Assembly (NCBI GenBank): GCA_907165065.1
Contig: OU015524.1
Location: 42,723,295-42,787,294, forward strand
Source: Caprimulgus europaeus
Taxonomy: Eukaryota; Chordata; Aves; Caprimulgiformes; Caprimulgidae
Length of the DNA: 64,000 nt
Direction: 5' to 3'
Shown in pieces: positions 1 to 12,060 of the stretch. The position numbers and the translations under genes were made by a program. Positions within the stretch are counted from its first letter, which is position 1; each line of letters starts with the position of its first letter. Below the pieces are notes generated by a model. It had not been told where the DNA came from. It saw nothing but the letters and a program-made list of their open reading frames with translations, and did not search any database.

Positions 1-1793
1 AAACAAAGAACATGCATTACCACTACCCTATCAGTGCCAAATGAACCTTCTTATATAGAGACCATATCTCCTATTCTCCTTTCCAATCTCAGGTTCTTCT
101 TCTACCAGTTATGCCCTACAGTGCTCTTCCTGGTTTCCCAAGAGCGCCTGAAGTATCACAGATAGTGCTGGCTAACGTTTTTTTTCCAACAGATGCATAT
201 TTATATTACTAAATAGTATTTAGGATGAGATGGAAGAAATGTTCACACATTATAATACGGAAGGAACTAAAGGTGTACCCTCTCAAAACAGAAGGATTAA
301 TTAAAGTAGGCTAATCCAGGATTTAGTAGACTGGATTTCCAAATGTCTTCCCCTTGCTTTCACTGTTGATTTTCTTCACCATGCTACCTTTATCCAGTAA
401 TTACATACTACGTTGCCAGGTGAGTAAGTCACTCCCTTATAAATTGGTTAACAGACTGGGATAAAAGTATGTTCCTATCCAATTTATCAACATTCTTTAA
501 CACACTTCCATAATCAGAAAAGCACGTCTTCTGACTGATAAATCTAGAACAGATTTTGAACTTTTTTTTTAATTCCACACACATCTTTAAGTCCCTGACA
601 CTAATAAATGATGGGAAAAGTATTTCAATAGTCCAACCCCAAGATATTTACACAGCAAATATCACCTCTGAACTCTGTTATGTAGCACATTTGAAGATCA
701 CAAAATCTAGTTTCATTTGTAACCTAAACTAAAGTTTCAGTTGAGATTCTTATAGGGGAAGGAAAACCTCATGCACTAATTGCCAATTATGCATTAAAAA
801 GCTCCTCTGTGGCATAAATGCCAGCTTACTCAATGCAATATTTCTCAGTACACAAACCACATAAACTGTAGACATTAATTTATTTACTATTGTAACTGAT
901 GATTTAAAAAAAATATATATTTCATGCTTGTTTTAGGACTCTGTGTTTTAAAGAATTTAGTAACTTCTGTTAAAGATACTACCCTAAACATATTGGGTTA
1001 AATTTTTTTAAGGTCTAGTGTTTTGGGGTTTTTTTATGAGGCATTAGCTATAGAGTAACATTTTCTAAAACGTTTTAAATATCAGGTAAGCCAGCAGACT
1101 TTCAGAAAAATTCTGGAGTTCCTAAATAATTTTTAGTGAAGCTCAGGTTCCTAAATTACTGAGCTTTTCTTAAAAATAGAATAAAGAGCAAAACATTACT
1201 CGCGATCTTTGGATGGCTTGATTATATATGAATATGAAATTTAAGCAAGTAATCTGTTCTCAAGCACTTAGCTAAGAAGAGATGGGTAAATAGCAAACAG
1301 TGATGGCTGTAACTACTGAAAGCAAACATCTGTGTTTTACACAGTACAGTGTTTAATTGACAAAACAGTTTGCTTGTCACAAACACACAGTTCTTTGTTT
1401 ATAGTGGATCTGTTCTTAAGAGGAGCCATGCTGGGACCTGTGTTCAGTCATGGAGATGAAGGCCATAGACTAAAGGAAAGCAGTAAAACTTCAGCCTCAT
1501 GTATGGTGTTTTGTTTGTCTTTTAATATTAATGCCAGATAGATGATAAGTGCATTATACATAATATGTATATGTACAGATTTAGCTGCACTGCAAAACTA
1601 CGTTACTGAAATGACTTGGGATTAAGAAGTGGTAAGAACAGGAGGGTTGCTTCAAATTTCTTCAATGATCTGGTACATAGCAAATCATTGTACCAGCTGG
1701 AGATGAACTTGGACTACTACAGAGGCTTTCCACAGCCTAAAGAAACTCCTCTAGGTGAAATAATACCCCAGAGCTACACAATCATTTATGTTT

Positions 1794-1848
1794 GGTTTTG
1801 TTGTTTTGGGGTTTTTTTGGTTTTGTTTTGGTTTGGTTTTTTTATTTA
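1794..1848 (+). repeat. G/T-rich low-complexity stretch
   Basis: About 55 bases almost entirely of T and G (runs such as tttggttttgttttggtttgg) within ACTN2 intron 1. It is not telomeric (no TTAGGG). It is low-complexity sequence only. Confidence 0.6.
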
Positions 1849-4800
1849 GTGCAGCTGGGTACCAGTTTTCTTCATATTAAAGAGTGTAATGTCTTAAATC
1901 CTGCAGCAGTGGAAAGCTATGCTGGTGCCAAGATTAAACATAAAACGGGGTTAAAAAAAAATATCACTTAATGATAGATGGCTAAGCCTTTCTGTGAGTG
2001 CCAAAATAGCAGGCTGATTTTCAGAGGTGCAAAATAGACAGAAGTTCTTCCTGACGTCAGTGGAAATGCCTGGGTGTTCAACACCTATAAAAAATATGAG
2101 CGTTTCCTTAGATGCTCAAGGAATAATCACAGATGCTAATTTTAGACTAGGGTAGTCACTTTCTGCAGACTCCTGCTATGGTAGTGGGAGTCAGCAAGGA
2201 TTTTCTAGGTGGCAGTTGAGAGTAGAAGCCATCTGCTCTAAATAAGGTTCTACCAGTTTTCACAGTAATGGATGGCAGGACTGATTTTGATTACAGGTTT
2301 TTAAAAAGATATAAGAACAAGCATTAGATTTCAAGTTGAAGGGATCCTGACAGTTAAGAGTAGCTGGGAGAAAGTACTTGAAGTAAATGGAAAACCTTAC
2401 TCGTACCAAGAACAGTAAAGACTTATCACTTTCATCTGTAAAGCCAGCACACAGGTATTACAGCCATTGTTTTGGAGATGAAACATGGACAAAGTGATGT
2501 GTCCTTACATCTCAAAAGCAGGGAAGACTGGGACCAGATATAGGAGCAGCAGTGCCCGTTCTTGCACTTAGGACATAAATTCAGAACTAATTTTCTTGCC
2601 TGTGTGCACACATGGAAATTTAAAGCTCAAATATAGAAACTAACTAAACAGCCAGCCAACGGACAGCTTCTGCTTCTCTCTGGACAGACCTTCTAAAGAA
2701 TGAAGCATATTTCTACAAGCTACCATTTGAAGTGGAACACTTTCCTAAAAGGAGGACATTGCATTTCAAAGTCTTCTACCTCCTATCTCTGCAGATGCTC
2801 TGTGCCTGCAAAGCTGTAACACCTGCCCTATAATCCTTTCACACCAGTACTTTGAGGATTACTAGGACCATGCTATCTTGATCTCTGTTGAGGAGCTACT
2901 TGTACTGCCAGCAGGAAGAGCTACTACAAAATAGGTACAGAAACAGTCCCAGAGGGTGATCATAACATTGTGTTTGCTGGTTAAATAATGTGGAAAGAGG
3001 TAACTTCTCTCTTTAAATACATGCTCAATTTTATCAGGTTGAAAAAGAGCACTGTACAGCATCTGTATAGTTATGATCAGCTTTATGCATCAAGTCTCTC
3101 AACATGATGTATATTTAAAATCACCAAATCCAGTGATAATGTAAGAACAAATGTCACACATCCTTATCAAAACATTTAATGAAATTATGTCCTTCAAACA
3201 TCGAAGACTTGAAAATCTCCCCAAACTACTAAGAAGGAAATTTAATTTAGGAGGAAATGGAGTGCTCAATGGGCCTACATTCTCCTTCTGGTATCACCTG
3301 AGATTACAGAATGTATAACCATAAAAGACATTCACTCAGAGTCAGCAACTTTTCACTGCTCACTGTAGAGGAATACCACACCAGTTACATACTGTTCCTG
3401 CATCACATCCATCTGCCTTCCAGATACAAATCAAATACACTCTTCTGTAAGTATGCTCTGCAGTACAGCTTCTAAAATACTACCAGTATCTATATAGTAT
3501 TCACCATTCACAACTAAAGAAAAACCTAATGCTCAGTCTCACTGAAAAGAATTCAGTAGTTGCTCTACAGTGCAACACAGAAATGACTACCTAAACTAAA
3601 TATTGCTAAATTGATCAGAATTTATGCAACAGTGATTAAATTTATGTTATGCATTTTGTATCTGATTTTTCCATCATAATGATGAAACCCCCTTTGTCTT
3701 GCTTGTAAAAGGATGGAAGGGCTTTGATGGGACACTTTCAACTGTGTTATCCCATTGGCAAAACACAGTCAAAATTCAGCTTGCAGAGCTGTCTTAGTTT
3801 GATTTGGAAATTGGTGATGTAATCATGATGTTTTCTTACTGACATTCATGAGTTCACAGAATGTACCTGAGCCCTGCTTTTGCTTGCACAGGGCTACAAA
3901 TTGTATGACTGTGGATTCCCTATTTGCTGCAGTCTCAGGGCTGAAGACCCTTAGTGCTCTTCCAATCAAACACCTCCCATGCCTCTCTCTTCAGCTCTCC
4001 AGTGACCCAAACACAGATCCACAGCAAGATGCAGACCTCTCACCCCCAAAATATTATAGCAAAGTCCACTGCTTAACACACAGTTTTTCTCTAGCTCTTC
4101 AATATCTTGGTGGCAGCTTATGGAAACCCACTTAGATCCATACTTTCTTCCAATCCTTACTGTCTTACTAATTGGATCAGTGTGCCTGAAGACATCTTAT
4201 TACACAAAATTCAGGGGAGGCTGTGGTGTGTACCTGTGAGTGCAGGTAGGAGGTAGCCTTTGCTTCTCATTATAAAATGATTCTTATAATTTATTTTCTT
4301 AACCATACAATTCCATTGCTGCCAGATATTTGGGGGTGAGTGGCAATTAACAGCTGAATTGGGACCGTAGGAATTACCCATTTGACAACACTAACAAAAG
4401 TGTACAGAGCCTGGAATGGGTCAACATAGAAGGGGCCATTTGAGTTTAAATAGAAAATGTAATGATGAGTAATATATTGATTTCTCACACTTAGTGTTGA
4501 TGAAGACAACCTTCCTATTTGAAAAAACTAACTCCATAAACATTTCTAGTTAAGTGAATTTTGTAATAGATTTCTTTGAATTTTCCTTCATACAACAGCA
4601 CCACAGTATTCAGGTCCCTCTTTAGTTGCACACCTTATTGACGGCTTCCAAGACAGAATATGAAGCACACTGACAAAATATGATTGTTCCACTATCCTTT
4701 CAGCATGCTCCTCTCAAGCACCATTCCATGCAAGTAACATCAGCAAAAGGAATTTAACATGTTACTATTTTAACAAGCACTAATCTCTAAGAGGCCAATC

Positions 4801-5971
4801 ATACAGAACAAGCCATAAACACATCCCATATTTCTATACAGAGTCCCTCTACCCTCATGCCAACTCTTCACAGGACTAGAGAAACTGCAACTCCATGTCA
4901 TTCTGTTGCATCAGTGTCTAATATTTAGGACATTTATGGTATATGCTGAAAAATCACACTGTGGCAGAAAAAAAATGAAGTCTGTCCATTGACTACCAAG
5001 TTCTGAGTCAGACCAGACTCAGGGGCCATCTACCACTGAGAAGGTCACTTAAACAGCACTCAGGATCTAAAAGGAAATGACAGATGTTTTATGTGTGTGT
5101 TCTTAATACCAGAGGTTTTGGCATCCATTGTTTGAAAAGAACATTCTTGCTGCACCCGGAGGAGATGCATTTGGCCTTGCAGTGCTGAAACTTCATGTTA
5201 CCACAAGGCACGCTCCGCGTATATCATTTGGCAAGACATTGTTCTTCTACAGCAGACAGTTACAGTACTGGCTGAATACTACACAAAAATAAGTCTAAAA
5301 AGGTGAAATTGTTTGCTTTTCTGACTTTAAGTAGTAATAGAAAATCCTTCATTTTAACCTACAGAATTCCCAAGACATCCAAGTCATCCTAATTCTGCAC
5401 CTAAAGGGTAAGGAAGGCAGAGAATTGCAGCGTAGGACTCAGTATAGCACATGGTTTTTCCACTGATTATCATTCTGCTTTCGACTCTGGAGGATCTTCC
5501 TCCTAACAAATTAAATCCTCTCCTGAAATTAGTCCTAAAGCTACTCAACCCTGGACTTCCATCTTTATAAGAAATATCCAGGTATAAGTAATGAGAAGGC
5601 TGATACTCTCTTAGAAAGGAGCACACCTTTTGCCTCCTTCACACCTCCTACATTCACTGTTGGTTCTCATCCAGCTGCTGTTCATGTTGCTCACTTGCAC
5701 AGGGGAATTTCTGTGCCTTCTCAACAACATCACGTGGGTAAAAAGTGTCACCTCATTAAAAACCCTCAAGAGATAGATGGTTTCTCTGTATGCTATGGGA
5801 GCTTAACCCCAAGGCTGATTATTCAAGGAAAGAATTTTACATTATCTAAAAAGACAAAAAAACCCAAACACCACCCCTGCCAAAACCCACGCCCAAAATG
5901 CCAACTTTGATTATTTCCAGATAATTTCCATACAAGAGCAAGACCTAGGCTGGAATGCCCTATACACACTG

Positions 5972-6007
5972 CAGATATTGCTATATTCTCAGATATTGCT
6001 ATATTCT
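5972..6007 (+). repeat. Exact 18-bp tandem duplication
   Basis: The 18-mer cagatattgctatattct occurs twice back to back (5,972-5,989 and 5,990-6,007) with no mismatch. This is a recent small tandem duplication inside ACTN2 intron 1. Confidence 0.9.
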
Positions 6008-7547
6008 CCATGACAATGACTTCAAACTGGAGCCTGTAAATCCATGAGGAGTATTTCTACAGCACTGAATTCTGCTGGTGGCATGCAGCCTCCCCTGCCT
6101 TACATTTCTTTTTCATTCATTCAGGCTTAGTTATTTGAAGAATGAAGCTGTTTCCTTCCACTGCACTTCATCTGTCTTCTCACTCACTAGTAGACTTCTT
6201 CCAGGAAGAGGTTTCTGATAAGAAATCTATTTAGATTCCACCCATAGAAGACCACACAAACTTCAGAGTGAATTCAGGACACTGACTGTAACTCTATTTA
6301 TAGACACTGAAGTCAGACTGAACACAAGGTCAATTTCTCTTTCAGGCTGCAATGAACCTCTCAAATCTGCTGAACTCAATGAAGTTGCAGCAACACTAGA
6401 AAAAGAAGGATGTTGCCCATAATTTACAGTCCTGGTAGTTTCCTCCAAATAATTTGCCATACATTGGCTTCCAAATGCTTTTTTTTTTTTAATTATTTCC
6501 AAGGATAACAAAAGTTTTATTACCAGTCAAACCAGGACACGCAAATAAATCCTTATAGGTCACACTGAAAATGTAATCTGAAACATACTGCTGAAGACTG
6601 GAAAGACACAGCTTCTTTCCTAAAGAACCTTTTCCAAAGTCCTCACTCATGCACAGTGTTCAGTGTCATCAAGATTTGCATTCACAAAAAGTGCAATATC
6701 AAGGTAAATAAATATTCTGACTCATTTATTCTGTTCCAGTGTAAATAAACTATCCAAATATTCAGAAATTGCATTAACACCTACATTAAACCCCTTCTAA
6801 ATGAACAAAGCGGTGGTATCGGTGCCATACAGCAAGCTAGCATAAGATAATTTATCTATAATAATATCAGCAAGGCAAGGAGTATGTTTCCAGCCCTTTC
6901 TTTACATGTCTTAGTGCAACGGTGTAAGAGACATGTCTGAATGACTGAAGAAGACACACATGAAACATATGGAGCCAGTTTAGTGGCTGTATAATACAAT
7001 CGTCCTGAAGAAGGGATCACAACTGTTTCACAGCCTTTAGATCTTTATCCTGAAGGGTTAAGACTTACTTGAAAAACTAACAACTCGCATCTCATGTCAA
7101 AGTTCAAAAATCACACTCCTATAATTAAAGTATTTACAGCAAAAGTTACAAATAAGGAAGAGGACTGTTTAACATACAGCTCACTAGGTAGTGCTGGCAG
7201 TTCAAACACAATGCAAACAATACATCTGCATTTTGAGTAGCATTGTTGTGCTTGGTTTCCTGAGCTAAGGGATGCTGCATTTTCCTACGTTCCTTTTAGT
7301 TATAATGAGATACAGGCTAGTGGAAGTTAAAAGGCTTGTGGAGTTTGTTGAACTTTTTTTTTTTTTTAAACTGAAGAAATATATTTATCATGGAGAGAAG
7401 AGAAATCAGGTTTTAAGTCTTCCGTGGTAATCTAGCATGATTTTTACTTCCACTCCAGTCCAGCAGGAGAAAGACAGCTAACCACTAGTCTGACGTTTGA
7501 TAGAACCAACCACTCCTATCAGTTGTTACAAACACGACTGCTGTGCT

Positions 7548-7640
7548 CTTTTTAACAGTGGGAAATCTGAGATCTGAGGTGAGTTCACCTTGCCTAAGGT
7601 TACAGAGCAGAGTGAAGAAGAGAATCTCAGTCCCTCTGGC
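7548..7640 (-). repeat. Possible ancient MIR/CORE-SINE remnant
   Basis: Read on the plus strand, the segment resembles the reverse complement of the MIR core: a 'grgaaactgagg'-like part followed by 'ttgcctaaggttacagagcag'-like sequence (family consensus: cttgcccaaggtcacacagc). It is diverged and short. The call rests on recalled consensus, not an alignment. Confidence 0.35.
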
Positions 7641-10601
7641 CAGACTTTTTAATTTTCAATACTTATTTATTTCCATGTAGTACTGAAGAAACAAGGGGCC
7701 CCTTTCACAGATCTTTCAACTGCTGTTTAAGCGCATGTGGCCAGGGGAAGTGTGCTGGCTCAAGGAGCAGCCTTCAGAAGTTTCCAGCCTTGTGGTTCCC
7801 ATCTACATGTTCAAAAGACATCAAGCCTGTAATTCTCTAATTAATTCCCACTGAAGACAGCATGTCCATCCAAAATACTTTTTTCTTTTTGTTATTTAGT
7901 CTTTCTTTAAAACTGCTGCCTGAAATTTCCAACCATATAATCTGGTTTAAGTTTTTACTAATAATGTCTAATGCAGCAAATGGGTCAAATTGTTGTACTG
8001 TCTTGATTTCTTGATTTGACATAGGCTAAATGCTACCTCAACCAAAGTATTTAAACTGTTGTCCATCTTCAGCGAGACAGAGCAAAGCTACAACTCACTT
8101 TCCTTTCCTATAGTGTACTTCATATTTATTCTGACATCTGCAACCAGCAAGGAGGCTGGATTACAGCAAGATACTCTGTGAACCATAGTTATAATTAGGC
8201 GTCACATCCATTGTAATCCTATGGACGTCATCATGTGTTACCAGCATCTGTTGACAGATCTCATACCAGGCATATCACTGAAATGGCAAGTCTGGAGAGG
8301 GCAGCCCACAATAGAAACAATGGCATTTATTTTTGGTTTTTTCCAAGACTGTCTACTAGAAAATATATGCTACCAACTGCCAGGGGTCCACTGAGATCAC
8401 TTTTCAATATTATATTACCAGTTAGAACAAAGATCTGTGCCCATCTATCTGCAATCTTCTCCTAATAAATAAGGAAATAAAGAAAGCACTTTCTGCAACT
8501 GTCTTAGCATAAATTAGAAAAAAATAAAAGCCTTGAAATTTTATAAAGTTTATCAAGCCCTTTATCATAAGAGTACTTTTTATGTAATAATAAATTCAGA
8601 CTCCTTTCCAAGACAAGGAATGAGGATCCCCGCTCCTAAATTTTATTTAAATGTGGTATCACTTTAATATTAAAACTAAGCCCTCGGGAAATGGCAGCAT
8701 AAAGTAGCAAAGCCACAAACTCTCTACTCTGTGGAAGTAAAGCAGAGTCTGCTTTAACTTATCAATGTGGAAACCTGACTTTCTGCTGAAGCACTGTCTG
8801 TCTGGAGGAATGGAAACAAAAAATTTGCTAAGGAGTCTTATTCTATCTACTCCTTGCTCTTCTGTAAGAGTCAAGACACTTACTGTAAACATAAGAAAGC
8901 CTAGAGAATCCAAATTCTCTTTATTTTTTATCATTTATCTGCATTGTAGGAAAACTGCATTAGAGTGCTGACTATCTAGTAACCTGTCCATTATTTCTTT
9001 ATTTAGAAAACAGCATGCTCTGAAATGCTGGACAACTGAATCCTAATGAGATGTAACCACAACTTGCTACGGCTGAGCAGTTTCAAATCACTAAAGCACC
9101 AAGGTAATTTCCATTCTCATTATAAAACATAATAGTTCACCATCTAAAGAGTGTCACATTAAAACAAATGCCAGTGTTGATGAGTGCAGATTAATAATAG
9201 GTTAGGAGTTACAGCAGCTGGTAATCAAGGAAGCCTAGCCCTGAACTTCCCCCACTAGACTCGTACAGCAGGATCCAAATAGGTGTGAATGTAGGAAAAC
9301 TAATAAAAACAGTTAAAACTCACAGAAGGAGGAAGGCTACAAGTGAAAACTGAGAGGAAAACATTGGCTCTACCATTTTTAATGGAAAAACAAACCCACT
9401 GGCCCCAACAATTCCAACAGCTCTTACTTTTATAGGTATACTTTTATAGTATAGCTTTTACAGAAGCTGTGACTGTAACAGTGTGCCAGATTCTGCCACC
9501 AGACATATGCTGGCAACTTCTACTTATGTTTTTGAAGAGAGCTCCGCAGGTACTGCAAAAAGGACATTCAACCTTATTGTCTAGAGCACCACTTCTCTCT
9601 CTCTCCTCCCTATATTTTCTTCATTCTTGTAGCCATCAGAAAACCTTTGAATCCTGGATCTGTCAGCTGTGACTTTAACATCACCTTTTTCATTAGGAAG
9701 TAACAAATCTTTTACAATATTTCGTCTCTCTCTTTTCCATATGCTGCTTAAAACTCAGTGTTCTGAAATTAGATATTGCAAATACTACTAAAGTACCAAA
9801 TCACTGACAAGGCTGCAGATGGGATTATAACCTCTGCCTATGTTCAGAAAAAGAACATAGGCAGTACTGGCTGGCATAATAGTTTTCTTACACCTAAAAG
9901 GCAAGAAACATTTCCTCTACAATGGTATATTCCAAGAAGTTTATAGACACGTTTTTTCACAGACAGTGAATTGGCATGTGGGAACCTAATCATGAAATGG
10001 TTTTCCAAATCTACCCTGGATACATTCCTAGGCAACATTTTCCTTGTCAGATCATTCAGTCAGAATTAAGAGTAAATACTAATAAGAGCACAATTTCATA
10101 AGCAATTTCTCAGGCTGCTCTCAGAAATATTGCAAACTTTCTTGCACACCAGTTTTTGAACCACTGCATTCACCTCTGTTTATAATTGCAACTTACTGGT
10201 TTTGAAAAGCAATCAAGCACATACATTAATTCAGAGTCTGCTTTCCAAAAGGTAGACCCAGGAAGTGAAGTTAAAAATTACTGAAATACTAATATATAAA
10301 TCTAGAGGTACTGACAGAATATTTCCAGTGTCATATAAAAAGAAACTCCTGATTCTCATAAATTAGTTTCATCTTACATAGGTTTCACTTAGAATCCAAA
10401 AAGCGAATGCTTTATCCTCAAAATACAGCACAGATAATATATATTATATACATGCTTTATATGATGTAAAATATATTCTCTGACAAAATCAGAAGCCCTT
10501 ACTGCACAGCCCTGTCAATTCCAGATGCAGCGCAGCAGTAAGAGATGACATCTTTGCACACAGAAGCACATATACAGACACGTATTACTTTATTTCCAGA
10601 C

Positions 10602-10736
10602 CTTCCTTTGCTGTTTCTCCCATGCTGGGTCCAGGAGCAGGTCCCTGTCCCATTCTTCTTCTTGGGTCATGTACTCATCTTCTTCATAGTTGTAGGTGTA
10701 CTGCATGTTTGTTTCTATCTGGTTCATGCTATTCAT
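10602..10736 (-). CDS. ACTN2: ACTN2 first coding exon (alpha-actinin-2, residues 1-45)
   Basis: Alpha-actinin-2 is the striated-muscle actin crosslinker of the Z-disc. It is an antiparallel dimer with an N-terminal pair of calponin-homology domains, four spectrin repeats and C-terminal EF-hands. This exon, read on the minus strand, encodes 45 residues: [10 protein letters not shown], then [20 protein letters not shown], then [15 protein letters not shown]. That is the acidic flexible N-terminus and the run-up to the first CH domain, and it matches the avian form of the protein as I recall it. The exon ends in AAG (10,604-10,602) followed by GT (10,601-10,600), at the boundary used by the family just before TFTAWCNS. 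The start is placed at 10,736. A second in-frame ATG three codons on (10,727) corresponds to the mammalian start MNQIE. Later exons lie off the left edge. Confidence 0.95.
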
Positions 10737-10783
10737 GCTACCCAAGGATCAGCTTCAACTGCTGTGGCTTCTATTATGTTCAA

Positions 10784-10799
10784 ATATATATATATATAT
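10784..10799. repeat. (AT)n microsatellite
   Basis: Uninterrupted alternating A/T for 16 bases, 48-63 bases upstream of the ACTN2 start codon. Confidence 0.9.
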
Positions 10800-10845
10800 G
10801 CTTTAAGTTTAGTTTACTTGCTGATGGGTTATAGGTAGCAGTGTC

Positions 10846-10876
10846 TTTCTTTTTTTTCTTTTTTTTTCTTTTTTCC
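10846..10876 (+). repeat. Polypyrimidine (T-rich) tract
   Basis: Run of T interrupted by single C residues, in the probable ACTN2 leader. On the ACTN2 coding strand it is an A/G tract. Confidence 0.8.
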
Positions 10877-10908
10877 AAGGTGACAGGGACTGATACCGAT
10901 GAGTCTTG

Positions 10909-11240
10909 CTGAGAGCAGAGGCTCAAACTGCCAGGTAGGTGCTGACCAGTGGTGACCTTCCTTCCTTCCTTCCCTCCCTCTCTCTCTGCGGCTGCTGCTG
11001 TAGGTCCCTGCGGCTGACCCTGCGGAGAAGCCCGGCGCGGACCATCGCCGCGGCTTATTATCCCCGCCGGGCCGTCACGTGGCGCGGCGGCGGCTCCAGC
11101 CCCGCTCCCGCTAGCGGGGCCCCCTCACTCGGGCGGGGCCGAGCCGTGCCGGGCCGACGCTCCGCGCCCGTCGCTGCGCTGGTTCCGCAGGGGCCAGCGA
11201 GGCTGCCTGCAGGAGGGTAAGGCTGGCCGGGGGAACTCAC
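10909..11240 (-). other. ACTN2: Candidate ACTN2 5' leader intron
   Basis: On the minus strand a near-perfect donor GAG|GTGAGT (exon end 11,241, GT at 11,240-11,239) faces a strong acceptor with a pyrimidine tract (AG at 10,910-10,909). Together they define a 332-bp intron that would join a non-coding exon above 11,241 to the exon carrying the ATG at 10,736. This rests on splice signals only. The alternative is a transcription start inside the CpG island with no intron. Confidence 0.35.
10955..10986 (+). repeat. (CCTT)n/(CT)n tract
   Basis: About 32 bases of CCTT and CT repeats at the edge of the ACTN2 CpG island, followed by a short CTG run. Confidence 0.85.
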
Positions 11241-11260
11241 CTCCCGTCAGCGCTCTGGCC
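10980..11260 (-). promoter_or_regulatory. ACTN2: ACTN2 CpG island / promoter
   Basis: About 280 bases of dense G+C and CpG within otherwise AT-rich sequence, 250-520 bp upstream of the ACTN2 start codon. It contains a CACGTG E-box (11,076-11,081), a TATA-like GATAATAAG on the minus strand near 11,056-11,062, and GC-box-like runs. Being CpG-rich and just upstream of the first coding exon, it is the best promoter candidate. I did not see a perfect MEF2 or CArG element in it. Confidence 0.7.
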
Positions 11261-12060
11261 AAAAAATTACTGTGTACTCGCCCGTTTGTCCCTCTTTCCT
11301 TCCAACTGGATAAAATACCCGTTTTGGTTTGGTTTGGTTTTTTTTCCTGCTGACACGTATTGCTACTCCTCAAGACCCGTCTATGATTCGCTAATGTAGT
11401 TTCTCGCTATTTAGCATTAATCTGAAGTCGCTGTGGGCCCCTGAGTTGCTTCACACTTTCCTTTTCAGATTAAGGATCACAAAAAACAGTAAAGACAAGG
11501 ATACCCAACAGATGAAACAATTTCCAGCAGAGATCAGGTCTGGAATTAAACCAGAAAGTCTGGAAGCACAACTTAGAAAAGCAACATATATCTTTTTCAC
11601 CCAGGAAACGCACTTGGTACACCTCCAAAGCAGGCACCAAGAAGCACATACAAAGATCTATGGAACCAGCAACTAAACGTGTGACAGGAACCATTTACCC
11701 GTGCTTTCCACAGCGTAAAATCTGAAAAGATAGCCCTGGGATCAAACACCCTGGCAAGCAGGTCCTGTCTACCCTGTGTCATTTCAGTTGCCCTGGTGAC
11801 AATGTTTCTTCTGGGAATTGGCAAGTTTACTATGTTCTTCATGTCGCCTGTCATTACTGCCTGCACCCATCAGCAGCCAAGGTCATCCTCTCTAGCAAGT
11901 GGCCACACAAGATACAATTTGAACCTTACTCAGAAAATGCTCACCAAAGCTGAGCTTTTGGAAGCCATAAAAAAAGTCAGATATAAGGGAGAAATATGTC
12001 GAGCAAAGGCAATCACAGGCCTCTAAGCCAATGTGAATAAATAACCAGAATAATTAACAG
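11041..12060 (+). ncRNA. Candidate divergent transcript from the ACTN2 CpG island (unproven)
   Basis: The plus strand of the island carries a good donor AGG|GTAAGG (exon end 11,216). A strong acceptor (pyrimidine tract then CAG, exon start 11,469) lies 252 bp downstream, and an AATAAA follows at 12,036-12,041. Together these outline a two-exon transcript running away from ACTN2. One frame stays open across the junction to a stop near 11,676, but it has no ATG in the island part and no similarity I recognise. A non-coding divergent RNA is therefore more likely than a protein. The start position is arbitrary within the island. Confidence 0.2.

Larger units (their letters stand above)
1..10601 (-). 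other. ACTN2: ACTN2 intron 1 (5' part), non-coding
   Basis: Sequence downstream (minus strand) of the ACTN2 first coding exon, starting at a GT donor at 10,601-10,600. I looked for ACTN2 exon 2, which encodes the TFTAWCNSHLRKAG segment of the first calponin-homology domain, and did not find it. The interval is therefore read as intron running off the left edge. In human this intron is also very long. It is AT-rich, with scattered short open frames that have no recognisable similarity. I saw no CR1 or LTR in it, only a possible ancient SINE remnant near 7.55 kb, T-runs (near 6,480 and 7,353), a G/T-rich stretch (1,794-1,848) and one 18-bp tandem duplication. Confidence 0.75.
10737..10908 (-). 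promoter_or_regulatory. ACTN2: Probable ACTN2 5' untranslated sequence
   Basis: About 170 bases upstream of the ACTN2 start codon. They include a 16-bp (AT)n run (10,784-10,799) and a purine tract on the coding strand (10,846-10,876, pyrimidine on plus). The upstream edge at 10,908 is set by a good minus-strand splice acceptor (CCTCTGCTCTCAG, AG at 10,910-10,909). Without transcript data it remains uncertain whether the leader is spliced here or continues unspliced into the CpG island. Confidence 0.45.

Noticed and set aside
10784-10799. (AT)n run as an ACTN2 TATA box
   Set aside because: It is a plain dinucleotide repeat only about 50-60 bp from the start codon, which would leave a very short leader. 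The CpG island is the better promoter candidate.
10545-10838. Plus-strand open frames of 97 and 70 codons
   Set aside because: They overlap the ACTN2 first coding exon and are its antisense shadow.
10939-11676. A spliced protein of about 160 residues from the ACTN2 island (plus strand)
   Set aside because: The frame is open across the candidate junction, but the GC-rich half has no ATG, its composition is typical of random CpG-island translation, and no family is recognised. Kept only as a possible non-coding transcript.
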